64,000 bases of DNA from Davidsoniella eucalypti. Its lineage: Eukaryota; Ascomycota; Sordariomycetes; Microascales; Ceratocystidaceae. Below are positions 34,510-46,016 of the stretch, piece after piece. How positions within the stretch are numbered: the first letter of the stretch is position 1; each line of letters starts with the position of its first letter. The notes below the pieces were generated by a model. It made no database searches. It saw nothing but the letters and a program-made list of their open reading frames with translations, and was not told the origin of the DNA. The translations under genes were made by a program, and so were the position numbers. The DNA lies in the NCBI GenBank assembly GCA_004009845.1, contig RMBW01000072.1, positions 124,001 through 188,000 on the forward strand. The letters run 5' to 3'.

Positions 34510-36908
34510 ATGGCCCCCAAAAGTAAGGGAATAATGAAAGCATCATCTTTGACCGAAATTATTCAGTCAGATCACGAGTCCGATGAGCTACCAAGCTCAG
34601 ATGATGGCCAGCGTTTCTCCAGCCAGTTTTCCCGTTTGGGATTGCCCATGGATGAGGCAATGGATGAACACGACAACATGAGAACTTCAACAATAGCGTC
34701 TGAAGGCACTTACCATCACCTCGATGACACTGTCATGAGCCAACCGGAAACTGAAGACTTTGATTTAGAGCTATGTAGCTCCCCACCTCCTATCAAATCT
34801 TTAGGTGATAACGTACCTTCATCCAACTACTCTTACCTGGATAGTGAAGATTATACAGGCTATTTACCTAGTTCGATGTTTCCCAGAGATGGGTCTGAAA
34901 GCCAGGCGACTCGAATTGCGAGGGATACTAGTGAGTTTTATCCGATATATATACAAGCAAGGCTCTAACTTCCATCCAGCTACCGAGATTTTGAGTGATC
35001 ATAAAAGATGTGCGTTTGTACTCTCTAGTGATCCTACAGAGACCGAACATGACAGTCCACAGCATTTTGTTGAGCCTCAAGGGTAGGATTGCCAAATTGG
35101 ACACAGGTATAGCACAACACATGCTAACCATATTATTGCAAATAGTACCGAAGTAGCAACTTGCGGTGATATAGTAAATGAGGTTTCTTTGGAAACAACA
35201 CAATCGTTACAAGAAGCCGGTGTTCTACCAGAACCCGTGAATCATAGCGAACACCTGATTAAGGATAAAGTACCGCCGGTATTGTCATCCTTGATCGAGA
35301 AGTCGCGTGGACCAACGAAGCAGGTTCTGAGCAATGACTATATGTAAGCCAATTACAAGCACCGATTATACCCATGGTCTAATGAATGTATAGGAACACA
35401 ACTCAGCTTGAGAATGCTACTTTAGGTAATAGCGATGGGACTGCACTGAAAAAGTCCATCTGCCAGTTGCCCAAGTCACCCAAAAAGCAGGTCAATACCT
35501 CTTCTCAAAAAACAAGGAGACGTTCACGAAGACAGAATGCGACGACTATACCGCCTTTGCCCGACATGAGAGACAAAAACGATGCACCTATCACTAGTGA
35601 CGAAGATGACGTAACAAAAAAACTAGACTTACCAATGTTCGATAGACGCCCACAAGCCCGAGACACCTCTAATATTTCTGAACCCCGTCGGCCAACACTG
35701 TCACGTAGACCAAGTAGTGTTCACATCGACGAAAAGGGCAGCCCGATACCCGAATTTCAAGGACTAGATCTCACTACATCTCGGCACTTTACCGGCGAGT
35801 CACTAGAGCTACCGGGGCCAAAGACATCTGACACATCGCTCGTCAAACCTTCATATGCTCATGCCTGTGAAAGCACAATCCAGGAAGAAATTGGTAGGAT
35901 GTCTAAGCTAGAAGGGAGTGCTGCTGTATCACCTATTAAAGCAGATCCCGAAGTGTACACTGCAAACCCGGGAAGTCTAGGCACAGGCACGCTCGATGTG
36001 TCAGATACTAACTTCCCGCAGCCAAGATCCAAGTATCCTGAGCATAATAACTCCCGACTTGACGCTGTAAATGAAATTCAAATGACTAAAGACAGCACTC
36101 AGCACCAGTCGATGAAAGATGCCAGTAGCTCTAAGAAACAAGACTTCAAGTTGCAACCCGAAACTCCAGACATCGAAAATGAGATGGCGTATGCTTTGAC
36201 AAATGCACCTCCGTGGCCAGATATCGCCAAACTCCGAGAAATGATAAGCCAACAGATACTAAGTCGGTATGCCACACGAACAGTACCACCAAACCCGTTG
36301 ACTAGTGATGGTAAAAATGGTGATGACTTGCCTGCGCCAAGCCCCAATGACGAACCTCAGAATGAAGGACCAATAACACGTGCTGTTGACATAACATCGG
36401 CTGTAAGTATTAGACGATAATACAGCTAGTGGTATTGTTAGAGACTAACACACTTTAGAGTATAATCAGCTACGTGGATAGTCAGTCGTCATTGATAACA
36501 CGAGTTGCTGATGAGTACAGAAGAACAGTGCACCAACTGATCGGCCGCACAAGCCGATTACACCATAAAGAAGCAGAAAAGTGGAGGGTCAAGCTTGAAG
36601 ATAACCATGACGCATTTCTTCAGATGTGTGATAGTAAGATCGATGCTATTCAGGCTGCTAGGGTTCAATGCGAGGCCAACTTAAGTGCTCGTAGAATCAG
36701 TGAGCATCCAGACTCCAAGTCACTCAGCGACATGCTGGAAAGTACTCTACGAGGCTTAGATAAGTTGAAGGTGTCATTCAGCTGTTCTGGAACTGGAGAG
36801 GAATCCCCTGAACGATACGTATTTGAGGGGAAGATTTCGAGCCTGATTGATGAGGCTAAACATGCAAGTAAGCCCGTGGATAAAGAGAGTGGTGTCGAAC
36901 ATGAATAG
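34510..36908 (+). CDS. Unrecognised 726-aa acidic, mostly disordered protein with C-terminal coiled coil
   Basis: Five exons: 34510-34930, 34980-35082, 35146-35343, 35394-36402 and 36459-36908. The four introns of 49-63 nt have GTGAG, GTAGG, GTAAGC and GTAAGT donors and CTAAC-like branch sites. Total coding length is an exact 727 codons. It begins MAPKSKGIMKASSLTEIIQ, followed by a Ser/Asp-rich acidic region. A basic patch KTRRRSRRQ (~270) looks like a nuclear signal, and long disordered Pro/Ser stretches follow. The last exon encodes about 90 charged, helical residues (YRRTVHQLIGRTSRLHHKEA, EKWRVKLEDNHDAFLQMC) predicted to form a coiled coil. I do not recognise the family; a nuclear chromatin or kinetochore-type protein is only a guess. 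Teloboxes lie in its promoter. Confidence 0.75.
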
Positions 36909-37472
36909 TAAATATGCGTCAAAAGCGAATGCCTGGGTATTAAGGTTAGATTTTGGGCCAGGCCATACAATATATTTATGGATAGCGAGAGTATATACAG
37001 ATGTGTGAAGGAAAGTAGCTTGGAAGGGACAGTGTCAATATGAATGAAAGCCGATTTATAGCAGGTATTTCCGCAGATTTACCCATTTTATATTTGTAGC
37101 TCAGCTGTCCCGCCTTAGAAGCTATAACTATAACGCCAAGTTAAAGAAGTGGTGATAAAGTGGCGATTCAAAGAAGTGGGTCCTGGGCAAAAGTTCAAAT
37201 CATCCAATCCCTCCCTCCACAAACTTGAAGCGTCAGAAAGTCAGTCTAATAGCTCTTGACAGTCTAATAGCTCTCGATTATTGGAACATCACCTGAGACT
37301 CCGACCCATTAACATTTCTGTTTCCTTGTCATCAAGCCTGATTATTCCATCTCCTTCCAAGACGTCAACACACGAATTCTGCCATACTGCATCTCTTGGC
37401 CATCAAGAACGATCGTCGATTTCCATATTATCTATCCATCCGTCCGCCGTATTACACACTTCATTGCTCGCC
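36909..37472. other. Intergenic region upstream of pam17
   Basis: 3' flank of the 726-aa gene and promoter/leader of pam17. A direct repeat AGTCTAATAGCTCT occurs twice at about 37242-37275. The pam17 frame is open back to 37281 only through a TTG start. Confidence 0.5.
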
Positions 37473-38336
37473 ATGCTTACCGTTGCACCCAAGACTGCCG
37501 TCTCTGTACTCAGAGCCTCGGCTCCCACCGCCTCTCGCGCGCCCTTCTCGACCTCGAACCTTCTAACGACTCTACGCACGACGCAAACCGCCCAAACCTC
37601 ATCCATAAACGCCATCGCCGCCCTCCCAAGACCGACGGCCGTGTCGCTTCTCCACGGTACCACTAGCCGTACATTCAGCTGCACATCACTTGCGCGTGGC
37701 GCCGCAGCTACAACGGGGACTACTGTTAACACCACTAACGCTGGTACCCGCAATGCGACCGTGCTGGATTGGAACAGTTTCTTCAAGCTGCGCAAGGCCC
37801 GGCGCCGGTGGCAGCTGCTTTTCAGTGCGACGGGATTCGTTACGTTTGGAATGGGCGGAACTTTGATGCTGGCTAGTGGTGCGGGTGGTGATTTGTTGAC
37901 ACAGGTCCCGTTGGACCCTATCATCACGATGGGTTTGATGACGTCGGCGGCGGCGGCTATGGGTTGGCTAATTGGCCCGAGTATTGGCTCTAGGGTCTTC
38001 TATTTCCTGAACCGTCAAATCACTCCTCACTTTATGGCAGTATGCAATCCCGGACCTTGATAACGCCAGGTTTGACATGATACTAACTAGCCTTTTAGAA
38101 AGAGAACGACTTCTTTGCTCGCATCAAGCGCAATCGCGTTGATCCCTCATCATCATCCGCTGGTAACCCTGGTAAGTTGAATACTGACATCATTTATCAT
38201 TACACACCCCACTAACAGGCTTTTTGATCTACCAGTACCGGATTTCTACGGTGAGAAAATCTCCAGTGTTACTGGATATCGCCATTGGATGAAAGATCAG
38301 CGCGCCTTCAACAAGAAGCGTACGAGCTTTGTCTAG
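37473..38336 (+). CDS. pam17: Pam17, presequence translocase-associated motor subunit
   Basis: Three exons: 37473-38039, 38099-38171 and 38236-38336, giving 246 aa. Introns of 59 and 64 nt keep frame and rebuild HFMA-KENDFFARIKRNRVDPS and GNP-VPDFYGEKISSVTGYR. The N-terminal ~90 residues are rich in Arg, Ser, Ala and Thr without acidic residues, a mitochondrial presequence. The mature part has LDWNSFFKLRKARRRWQ, two transmembrane segments (LLFSATGFVTFGMGGTLML; PIITMGLMTSAAAAMGWLIG), and the conserved tail YRHWMKDQRAFNKKR. Pam17 sits in the inner membrane and organises the TIM23 import motor with Pam18/Pam16. It is convergent with uba4, with about 114 bp between the stops. Confidence 0.93.
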
Positions 38337-38450
38337 ATCGAGAATAATATAATCTTACATTCATAAATCTTCTCAAAAGTCGCAACTAAACTATGCTGTA
38401 TCATATCTGTGTTTTACGTTTTGACTGTTGCCGTGCAATCATGGCGATTT

Positions 38451-40401
38451 CTAAAGAAAAGGGAAGGTGGTATCGATATTCTTCTTCCAATCACGCATCC
38501 CTCCCTTGATATCGACAATCTTGCGTGAACCCTCGTTGTCTAGTCCGGCTTCTTTGAGCTTTCGGACTATGATCTGAGAGTCCTCACCTTGGCGGCAAAC
38601 AACATATATTGGCTTGGAGGTCGATGTTATGGTCGAGGGAAGACCTCCAGTTGTTTGATGTTTCGTGAAGTCGATTTCAGAAAGTGGTATGCTGATAGCA
38701 TTATTCAGGGACCCCACGCTGAAAATCTCTTTACTTCTGACGTCTAACAAGATATGGTCTTCTTCCTGCTTGTTGTGATATTCGTTTACAGTGACACGTT
38801 CTTCTGGAGCCAATATGTTGACCGATGCAGCAACACCACAAAACGATACATAATCTAGGGACCCGTTCTTAAGCATCTCTTTTGTAAGAGAGGAGCCAGA
38901 ACCACAAGCAAAGCATTTCAGCCTCCGGCCCATCATCTTGATAGTTCTAAATGGGGTCGNNNNNNNNNNNNNNNNNNNNNNNNNNNNNNNNNNNNNNNNN
39001 CTGAGAGTCCTCACCTTGGCGGCAAACAACATATATTGGCTTGGAGGTCGATGTTATGGTCGAGGGAAGACCTCCAGTTGTTTGATGTTTCGTGAAGTCG
39101 ATTTCAGAAAGTGGTATGCTGATAGCATTATTCAGGGACCCCACGCTGAAAATCTCTTTACTTCTGACGTCTAACAAGATATGGTCTTCTTCCTGCTTGT
39201 TGTGATATTCGTTTACAGTGACACGTTCTTCTGGAGCCAATATGTTGACCGATGCAGCAACACCACAAAACGATACATAATCTAGGGACCCGTTCTTAAG
39301 CATCTCTTTTGTAAGAGAGGAGCCAGAACCACAAGCAAAGCATTTCAGCCTCCGGCCCATCATCTTGATAGTTCTAAATGGGGTCGGTGAGTTAGCGGTG
39401 AACAGAAGCATAGATGGATTGCCGTTGTCCTGTCCACCACTGACCAAATCACCATTTGTGATGATTTTCAAGGCTTCTAAAGCTTGGAGAACACCCATCG
39501 TCCCAACTACAGGACCAAGGATTCCGCCTTCGCCACAGCTGACAATAGACTTCGCGGGAGATGGCTTCGGGAAGGTACAGCGGTAACATGGCCCGCCAGC
39601 TGCCACTCCCTGGGGACAAGGAGGATTGTTCATGACCATGAGTTGGCCGCTGTGTCGGAGGGCAGACGCAAATACAAATGGCTTCTCCAGGAGAACACAA
39701 GCATCAGACACAAGATATCGCGATGTTGGATGGTCAGTACAATCTAACACGATATCATACTGGCCGATGATGTCGACTGCAGTCTCTGCAGTTAGGAACT
39801 CTTGGTGCGCACGGTATGTGACGAGAGGGTTAAGGCTGTTTGTTGTTAGTATATAGAATTCTAGCATGCTCATTTGATTGTCCTGTTTCCATACCTAGTT
39901 AGATAGCGTACGGCGCTATGAACCTTTGGCATACCCACAGTTGCCGTGCTATGTGCTATTTGCCGATGCAAGTTGGAGATTTCCACAGTGTCACCATCTA
40001 TTAGACCAATGGTTCCTACTCCTGCTCCAGCAAGATACGCCGCAGCAGGGCAGCCCAAGCCGCCAGCTCCCACTATAAGTACCTTTGCCTGGCGTAGATA
40101 TAACTGGCCTAGAAGTTTGCATTAGTCAGAATGAAGCCTATTTGTATCATTCATAGGGAGATTAAAACTGACCTTTGAGGCCTATGTCTGGCACGATCAT
40201 TTGACGGCCGTATCTTGAATATTCTTCAGACAACAATGGCCAACTTGCAGTGTCTTCATCTTTGGGTTGCGGACTAGATCCCTCTTCAAGTTCCAGTCTT
40301 GCGATCTGCTCTTTTAACTCCTGTGCCTTGATTTCAATGTCTGCCAATTGGCATCGCAATAGGGTTAAGAGCTCTTCCTTACATGGCTTAAGAGGAGCCA
40401 T
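38451..40401 (-). CDS. uba4: Uba4, E1-like adenylyltransferase/sulfurtransferase (MOCS3 family), interrupted by assembly gap
   Basis: Exons 40401-40173, 40108-39895 and from 39835 downwards. As printed, the last exon is broken by 41 N (38960-39000), and 386 bp are repeated on both sides. Removing the N-run and one repeat copy gives exactly 467 codons (466 aa), the family's usual size; as printed the gene is frameshifted. The order is an N-terminal coiled coil, then the ThiF/E1 fold with GAGGLGCPAAAYL, LIDGDTVEISNLHRQ, a Zn-binding CYRC...CFAC set and CGEGGILGPVVGTMG. A C-terminal rhodanese domain follows with the active Cys in VVCRQGEDSQ. It adenylates and thiocarboxylates Urm1 (and MoaD-like proteins) for tRNA thiolation and urmylation in the cytosol. 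It shares a divergent promoter with slx9. Confidence 0.93.
38574..38959. repeat. 386-bp exact duplicate, left copy (assembly artefact)
   Basis: Identical by eye to 39001-39386 and separated from it by the N-run. Both copies encode the same end-of-E1/rhodanese portion of Uba4. Overlapping contig ends joined without merging explain it best. Confidence 0.9.
38960..39000. other. Assembly gap (N-run of 41)
   Basis: Unresolved bases placed inside the uba4 coding sequence. The flanking sequences overlap by 386 bp, so probably no real sequence is missing. Confidence 0.95.
39001..39386. repeat. 386-bp exact duplicate, right copy (assembly artefact)
   Basis: Right-hand partner of 38574-38959. It runs on from 39387 into the rest of the uba4 exon without interruption. 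Confidence 0.9.
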
Positions 40402-40731
40402 AATTCAAATGTCACTCGACAGCTTCAAATAACTATTAATGGATGATATAAAGACGAGGAAAGTAAATAAATAGTGTTAGCCATCAAATAAGTAGTGATG
40501 TCTACAGCAGTGGCAATGAGGGACGCATGTTGCACAAGCTTAGGCCTATAAGATCGAGACATTGCTATTTACTCAACTAAGCCTAATCGGGACACCGCCC
40601 CATTTTCTGCCGCCTTTTTTTCAATAGAGGTAATCGAAATTTTGTGAGCCCCACGTCGTCATCTAGCCTTCATGAGCGTCGAACTAATTACAACTAACAT
40701 AGTTCACTTCAGTATATCGCATTCAAACGAA
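40402..40731. promoter_or_regulatory. Shared divergent promoter of uba4 and slx9
   Basis: 330 bp separate the two ATGs, which point away from each other. No TATA box is clear. Both products act on the translation machinery (tRNA thiolation; 40S assembly), so joint control is conceivable but unproven. Confidence 0.5.
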
Positions 40732-41443
40732 ATGGTATGTTACTGTCATGCCCCCAAGAAAGTTTACAGACTACACCTAAAGTCGCAGTGCTAAAACAAC
40801 GACCGTTATTCAGGCTCCCATCGCACCACAGCTTTCCATCGGCGAGCACCGTATGGCACGGTTGCGCGGCGACATTCACCCCAACGCACCATACAAAGTA
40901 CACCGGGCCGGAACAACCGTCAGCGATTCGTTCGCCGCCTCCAAAAAGGACAAGCGGATGATCAAGAAGAGCACGTTCGCCTCCAAGATAGCCAAAGCCA
41001 ACACGAAGCCCTCGCGCAACGTAACGCGCCGTGCCAAACGCAAACTAAAGACCACGCTCGAAGGACTTGCCGATGCGCTGCCCGAGCTCGACTCCGGCGA
41101 CGATGAAAATAGTGGCAAGTTGAGACATAAGAGCTTGAAAAGTCGCCCGGGTGCGCTGAAACGAAAGGAGCTCGTCGTCAAGTCGGAGATGCAGCGTTTT
41201 GGTGCTAGTATGGCTCAGTTGGCATCCGTACAGGAAGCTGCGCCGAAAACTAGTGTTCCTCAGCCGGCTAAGTTGAGTAGAAAACAGCAGAGAATACAAC
41301 AGAAGTTGGCTGCTGTGGCTCCTGCTCCGAATGCTGCACCGGTTGCTCAGGTCGAGACGTCTACGTCTAATCGATGGGCGGCTCTCCGGAACTTCATCTC
41401 GTCAACCATGGTGAAGGATTCTGCTTTCTCTGATACGCCATGA
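40732..41443 (+). CDS. slx9: Slx9-type ribosome biogenesis protein
   Basis: Exon 1 is only the ATG (40732-40734), followed at once by a GTATGT donor. The 79-nt intron ends TTATTCAG at 40813, and exon 2 is 40814-41443, giving 210 aa. The frame is confirmed by the in-frame join to HPNAPYKVHRAGTTVSDSF. Family-like blocks are SKKDKRMIKKSTFASKI, a basic RRAKRKLKTTL patch, LEGLADALPEL, RHKSLKSRPGALKRKE and the C-terminal SNRWAALRNFISSTM. Slx9 is a nucleolar factor for 18S rRNA processing and 40S export in yeast. An internal ATG at 40853 (MARLRGD) is an alternative start if the intron call is wrong. Confidence 0.8.
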
Positions 41444-42572
41444 GGCTCGATCTTGGCGAGAAGAAGAGAAGAACAAAATTTAGAAGTATCGATAGACCAT
41501 TCGAACGAAACAGTAACGACAAGCATTGCACAACTTGCAAAACACACGCCTAATATACATTTACTATCTACCTATCTAACAACTCCAAACGGCAAGTCTG
41601 TACTTTCTTAACTTATAACAGTAGCGGAGATTTCATATCATAGCCTCCCCATATACACTCAAACGTGTCAAAAATGTAGCTACTTTCTACCCCGAGCAAG
41701 GCTCTTGGCTTCTTGGCAACCAAGCAGCACTATAGCTACCGAAACACAATGTATCTCTGCTGTTTCTGGCCTTTTACATCCAGTCCAAGTCCTATTTAAA
41801 CTGTCAATATAAGTTGGTTTAGGGACGAAGGCCGTGTTTCTATCACATCAGTTCACAGGGAGGGGCTGTTTAAATATAGAAAACCTAGACTGGGTATAGG
41901 AGCTACTTCATTGTTAACATTCCTTCAATATGTCAGCACTATTCTTTCACATTTACCAATTTAGTGGCCACTTCAACGTATTAAATATATAGTAATTTTT
42001 TTCAATAAACACTACTCACAAGTACCGTACAGAAATAGAAGAGGGCTAAGCTAAAATCATCTGCATCACTAATTGATGTGTAATCAAACCTGATGTAATG
42101 AGCCATACATGGATGGCATCTTGATATGGACAACAACAAACGCCAATTTTGCCATGAGCAATACAAAAATCAAAGAAGCGATGGCCTTGAAAAAATAATA
42201 ACAAAAATGATTGGCCTCGCGGTTAGTTCATATAATCAGAGGTAAAGATGTAAGAAGGAAACACCAAGGTAAAACGGGCTTCTGATGAAATGCTAAATCA
42301 GAATGCAAGAAATGACGGACGTGAACAAGGGATTGATCACAGGCAATCCCGACGTAAGATAATCATGACGGCTTGTCATAAGAAAAAAAAACAAAGCCAC
42401 TGGGAATAGTTTGGCCATGATAATGGCCGCTCAAGGAACAAACAAAATGAGCCTACTGAAAGCTCAGAGATCAGATGTTGGAGATGGGGAGGCGACAGCT
42501 CTTTCGCGTGCTCTTTCTGACAGCTGTTGGTTTTGTGACCTTAGCAACATTAAGTCGTCGCGGAGTAGAGAC
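41444..42572. other. Convergent intergenic region
   Basis: 3' flanks of slx9 (+) and the deneddylase (-). AT-rich; no ORF or element is supported. Confidence 0.5.
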
Positions 42573-43868
42573 CTACTCAATCCGCGGCGGCGTCTTCGCA
42601 GCATACGGTGATGAACTTCTACTAAGCCTTTGAGTTGTTATATTAGCAAAAGAAAATCTAGGATGTGATAGGATTGAGGCTGTACTCACGATCGTCTGCG
42701 CTCTCCTTCCTTGCGGAACTGCTCTATTATATGCATCATCTCCTTACGGCCGCCTCTTGAGTCAATCATCTTATTCGCAAGACTCATGGATACCTGTTCT
42801 CTAGCGCCGACGCATAGTAGCTTCTTGACTAGAAGATGACGCATCAAGATGCATACAAAGACACCACAGTCGCTTCCATTCTCTTGTTGTGGTGTATCAT
42901 GAAGATGCATGAAGTTGAGTTGTTTTCTGAGTAAGCGGCTGAAGATTTGCGTGCAATTTCTAGCTTCGTAGTAGTTCGAACGGCCGAGAGAGTCGTAGTG
43001 GAAAGCCACACCATCCAAAAGCGAGACAACGAGGAGGGACCAGTGAGAGCCACCTTCGGCTACGCTAACATTACGAGCGTCGTTGATTGGCAGAAAGATG
43101 TGTGATGCGCGACTGAAATCTGGAAGAGCGGACTTGACGCTCTTCAGGTCAGGCTCCTTCATCATCAGGAAGGTCATGCTGGGGCGCAAGAGGATAACGC
43201 GCGCCTTGGGATATTTGGGGAGTAGTTCACGCTCCATGTACTCTTCCCAAAATGCAATGTTCTATATTCAAAATAGATGGTGAGTGAAATTCGGCAGTGA
43301 GAGGGCGGTTGATTGAACGTACGTTATCTGTCAACCAATCATTTCGCAACGCCTTAACATCTTCGTATGTCACTATGGAGCTGTTAGAATGGGCGATCTC
43401 TGACTAAGACTGACAATATCGAGTTTTGGCGTGTTGATAGCCAGTGGCTATGGTTACTTACAGAGAACATCGTGATCTAAAAAAAAACATGTTAGTCATT
43501 TCATTTTTCAGTCATATTCAACAGATCACAACAGAAAACTCACATGATAGATATGGCTGATGGGGCAGAAGCTATTAGGCACGCATGATGTTAGTAAAGC
43601 GGTATTATAGTGCGATTGGTCACAGCAGTCTCTTGGTGTCAGATAGATTCCAGGACGCCGGCTTGCAGGTATGTAATTCGATTCCAGAAGAATCCGGGGT
43701 CGAAGCCCAAGAACAGATTCAAAATATGATCGTCAGATGATAACCCCAAACCTCGAAATAACACTGCGTATGTACTTTATAAGACCGACCAGCACCAGCA
43801 ACAAGCAGGGGATGCAAAATACTCACAGTTTCGCCAAAGTGGCGGGCAATCTTAGATCGCAAAGTCAT
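42573..43868 (-). CDS. Ulp1/C48-family cysteine protease, NEDD8-specific (DEN1/Nep2-like)
   Basis: Six exons: 43868-43827, 43571-43544, 43476-43462, 43372-43323, 43261-42690 and 42621-42573, exactly 252 codons (251 aa). Exons 2 and 3 are only 28 and 15 nt. The joins give PHQPYLSYHDVLLTYEDVKA, LTDNNIAFWEEYMERELLPK and a C-terminal RRRSRSSSPYAAKTPPRIE. Catalytic residues are His118 in GGSHWSLL, Asp135 in FHYDSLG, Gln170/171 in TPQQENGSDC and Cys177 in GSDCGVFV, in the correct C48 order. DEN1/SENP8-type enzymes process NEDD8 and remove it from non-cullin targets; the full-length similarity fits this branch better than SUMO proteases. The 5' leader is strongly pyrimidine-rich on the coding strand. 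Confidence 0.88.
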
Positions 43869-44424
43869 GGTTTATGCCTCGTTAGATTCAGTTCAGTTGG
43901 TGATATGTGATGTCGAGTTTGAACGATGACGCAGCGTCGCGACAAGGAGGTCGAGGAGGTTTTGAAGTGAGTAGTCCGAAAAAAGGTTCGAAAGTCAGGG
44001 CGCAAAAAAAAAACTGGTCGAGAAAAAAAAGAATACCGAAGTAGATAAATAGAAGGAAAAAAAGAGTAAGAGATCTCGCGGAGAACAAAGAACTGGATAA
44101 AAAAAAATGAAGCGGGCGAAAGACAGCAGAAATAGTGAAACAATGAGGTATGCAAAACAAAAGACGAGCAGTGACGAGTCGAACAATCGAATCAAAATCC
44201 AAGAAGAGAAAAAAGAAAGAAACTGATTGAGAGGTTCTCGAGGCGCAGGCTGAAAGAAACTAAACAAGTCGCATAAGAGAGAAAAAAAGAGTCGCTAGGC
44301 CCAGACAAATAATTGCTTGGAGAAAATAAAAAGCAGGTAAAGTTTTGCAACACAACAAGTCCCAGAAGGGAAATCTGAGCTGACAACAAGCAGACAGAAT
44401 AATGGGTCTTGTCACGTCACTAAC

Positions 44425-44449
44425 AAAAAAAAAAAAAAAAAAAAAAAAA
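44425..44449. repeat. Poly(A) tract
   Basis: About 25 A followed by GTAAAAAACAAG. No matching target-site duplication or shared body sequence was found upstream, so it is not assigned to the retroposon family. Confidence 0.7.
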
Positions 44450-45770
44450 GTAAAAAACAAGCCACTTAATTCTTAGGCCCTTCAAGGCTCTGACAATTCC
44501 AACTATTGCCTGCCTACGATCCATAAAGGGAAGGCACGCAAAACAACGGGTAGAACAACGCCTACAGCATCAGCAATAGCGATAACGACAGCAAGAACCA
44601 GAAAAGGCAGGGACATTAAATCACACCAAGCCATCTCCGCCCAAGTCCGCCCAAGCCGGCCAGTTGCCTCGACTTCATAGGCGCCAGCTTGACTTTGGCC
44701 ATCTATTCGACCGGGAAAGGCTGGCTGGCTGGCTAGTGCACACAAGAGCGTTGATTTTTGCCCACACTCTATACATAGTACAATTATTTTACCCACATAT
44801 TGCTGTGCATCTGACTGCGGAATAGCTGGCTAGTTTAATAATTATAAACATTAGCCTTCTCTCGTACAACAACAACAACAACAAACAACAATTCCATTGC
44901 GGCAGATATAGCAGCTACTACCGAATCGCCGCCTTAAAGGCTAGGCCTGCTGCGGTCACAACAACCCGGTGGTCCCAACAGATGCAGGGGCTGATGCTAA
45001 TACTACCTACCCTTCGTTCACTGGATATTGTATGGGATGCAAGCCAGCTGCTAAAATAACAACAAAGCTCGCACTCCAGAAGCGATGAGATACAACCGGT
45101 TTAGCTATTGGGTGGGCTGATCGCCGCTGCCAAGTTTTATGCCAATAAACAGGGTTATTAAGCAGACACTCCAAGCAGACGCTCCATGTCTGTGCAAAGC
45201 CCGTCTGCCTTACACAAAGGTTTCTACCTCGTCCGGCTAGCAAGCATAATGGTGGACCAACATCATGACGGCTCAAATGCTTGTAGTTGTAGACATCTGT
45301 TTAAGCCCTAGGCAATGGCGTAGTACCAATAAACACCACGGCGTGTGACGTCAGCTGTCGTCCTTTGACCAAGTGCTTTTTTAATACCAGGTACCTAAAG
45401 TATCTGCATGCTTTGTATGGGCGGTTTATCTGACTGACCTAATTAACTCTTTATTTATATGCACAGACTAGTCAGTCTTTTGAGGAATGAATCAATCGTA
45501 TTGTCTCAGCCTCTTCGACCAATCTAAGCCCTAGAAATCCTACCACCAAGCTCCTATGTAGCAATGAAAGTCACTTGACCTGATAGAATTCAAGTTGTGT
45601 GCCTTGAAGATAGCTACGGGTGGGAAAAAAGACATACTAGCGTTGGTAAGTGACGATGCATTTTTGCGAACAAAGAAATGTATCTTCATTTATACTAGTG
45701 AGTAAAGTTAAAGAATTGTTTGACTATTTTTGTATTCATAACCCTAAAAAGCAGCAATTAAACCCTGTAA

Positions 45771-45784
45771 TCTGAAGCTTCAGA
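45771..45784. promoter_or_regulatory. Palindromic heat-shock-element-like site upstream of CCT gamma
   Basis: TCTGAAGCTTCAGA is a perfect 14-bp palindrome containing GAAnnTTC, the inverted pair of HSF pentamers. It lies 233 bp upstream of the CCT gamma ATG. A telobox (TAACCCTAAA, about 45739) lies just upstream. Confidence 0.4.
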
Positions 45785-46016
45785 CGCCCCACACTGCCCC
45801 TCGGTGTGGCGGGCAAAAATTCAACTAGAAGCAATCAGAAGCCAACAGTATTAACCAAGCAAGGCTACTTTGAAAGGAGACCCCTCCAAACTTCACAGCT
45901 GGCATCTTAAATCATTACAAACATCGCGAAGTTTTCTAGTCTCTTTTTCTCTTCTTCCCTACCCTTACTTATTACCTTCCACTTTCAGTTACTTTAATTC
46001 GTCAATACTCGTCAAG

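Larger units (their letters stand above)
43869..46016. other. Divergent intergenic region between the deneddylase and CCT gamma
   Basis: Pyrimidine-rich on the minus strand from 43970 to about 44420 (leader of the protease gene), then an A-run at 44425-44449, a GGCT tandem at about 44700-44720, and promoter motifs of CCT gamma. Hydrophobic minus-strand frames at 43.9-44.4 kb reflect T-rich composition, not genes. Confidence 0.5.

Noticed and set aside
43670..43700. ATTCGATTCC as tRNA B box
   Set aside because: No A box or cloverleaf around it; it lies in intron 1 of the deneddylase. Similar isolated words at 7059 and 51365 also lack a tRNA fold.
44425..44449. A25 tract as a third retroposon tail
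   Set aside because: No AAATGAATT end and no target duplication found.
43888..44460. Several hydrophobic minus-strand frames
   Set aside because: Phe/Leu/Ser runs arise from a pyrimidine-rich leader strand; overlapping in all frames, no real gene.
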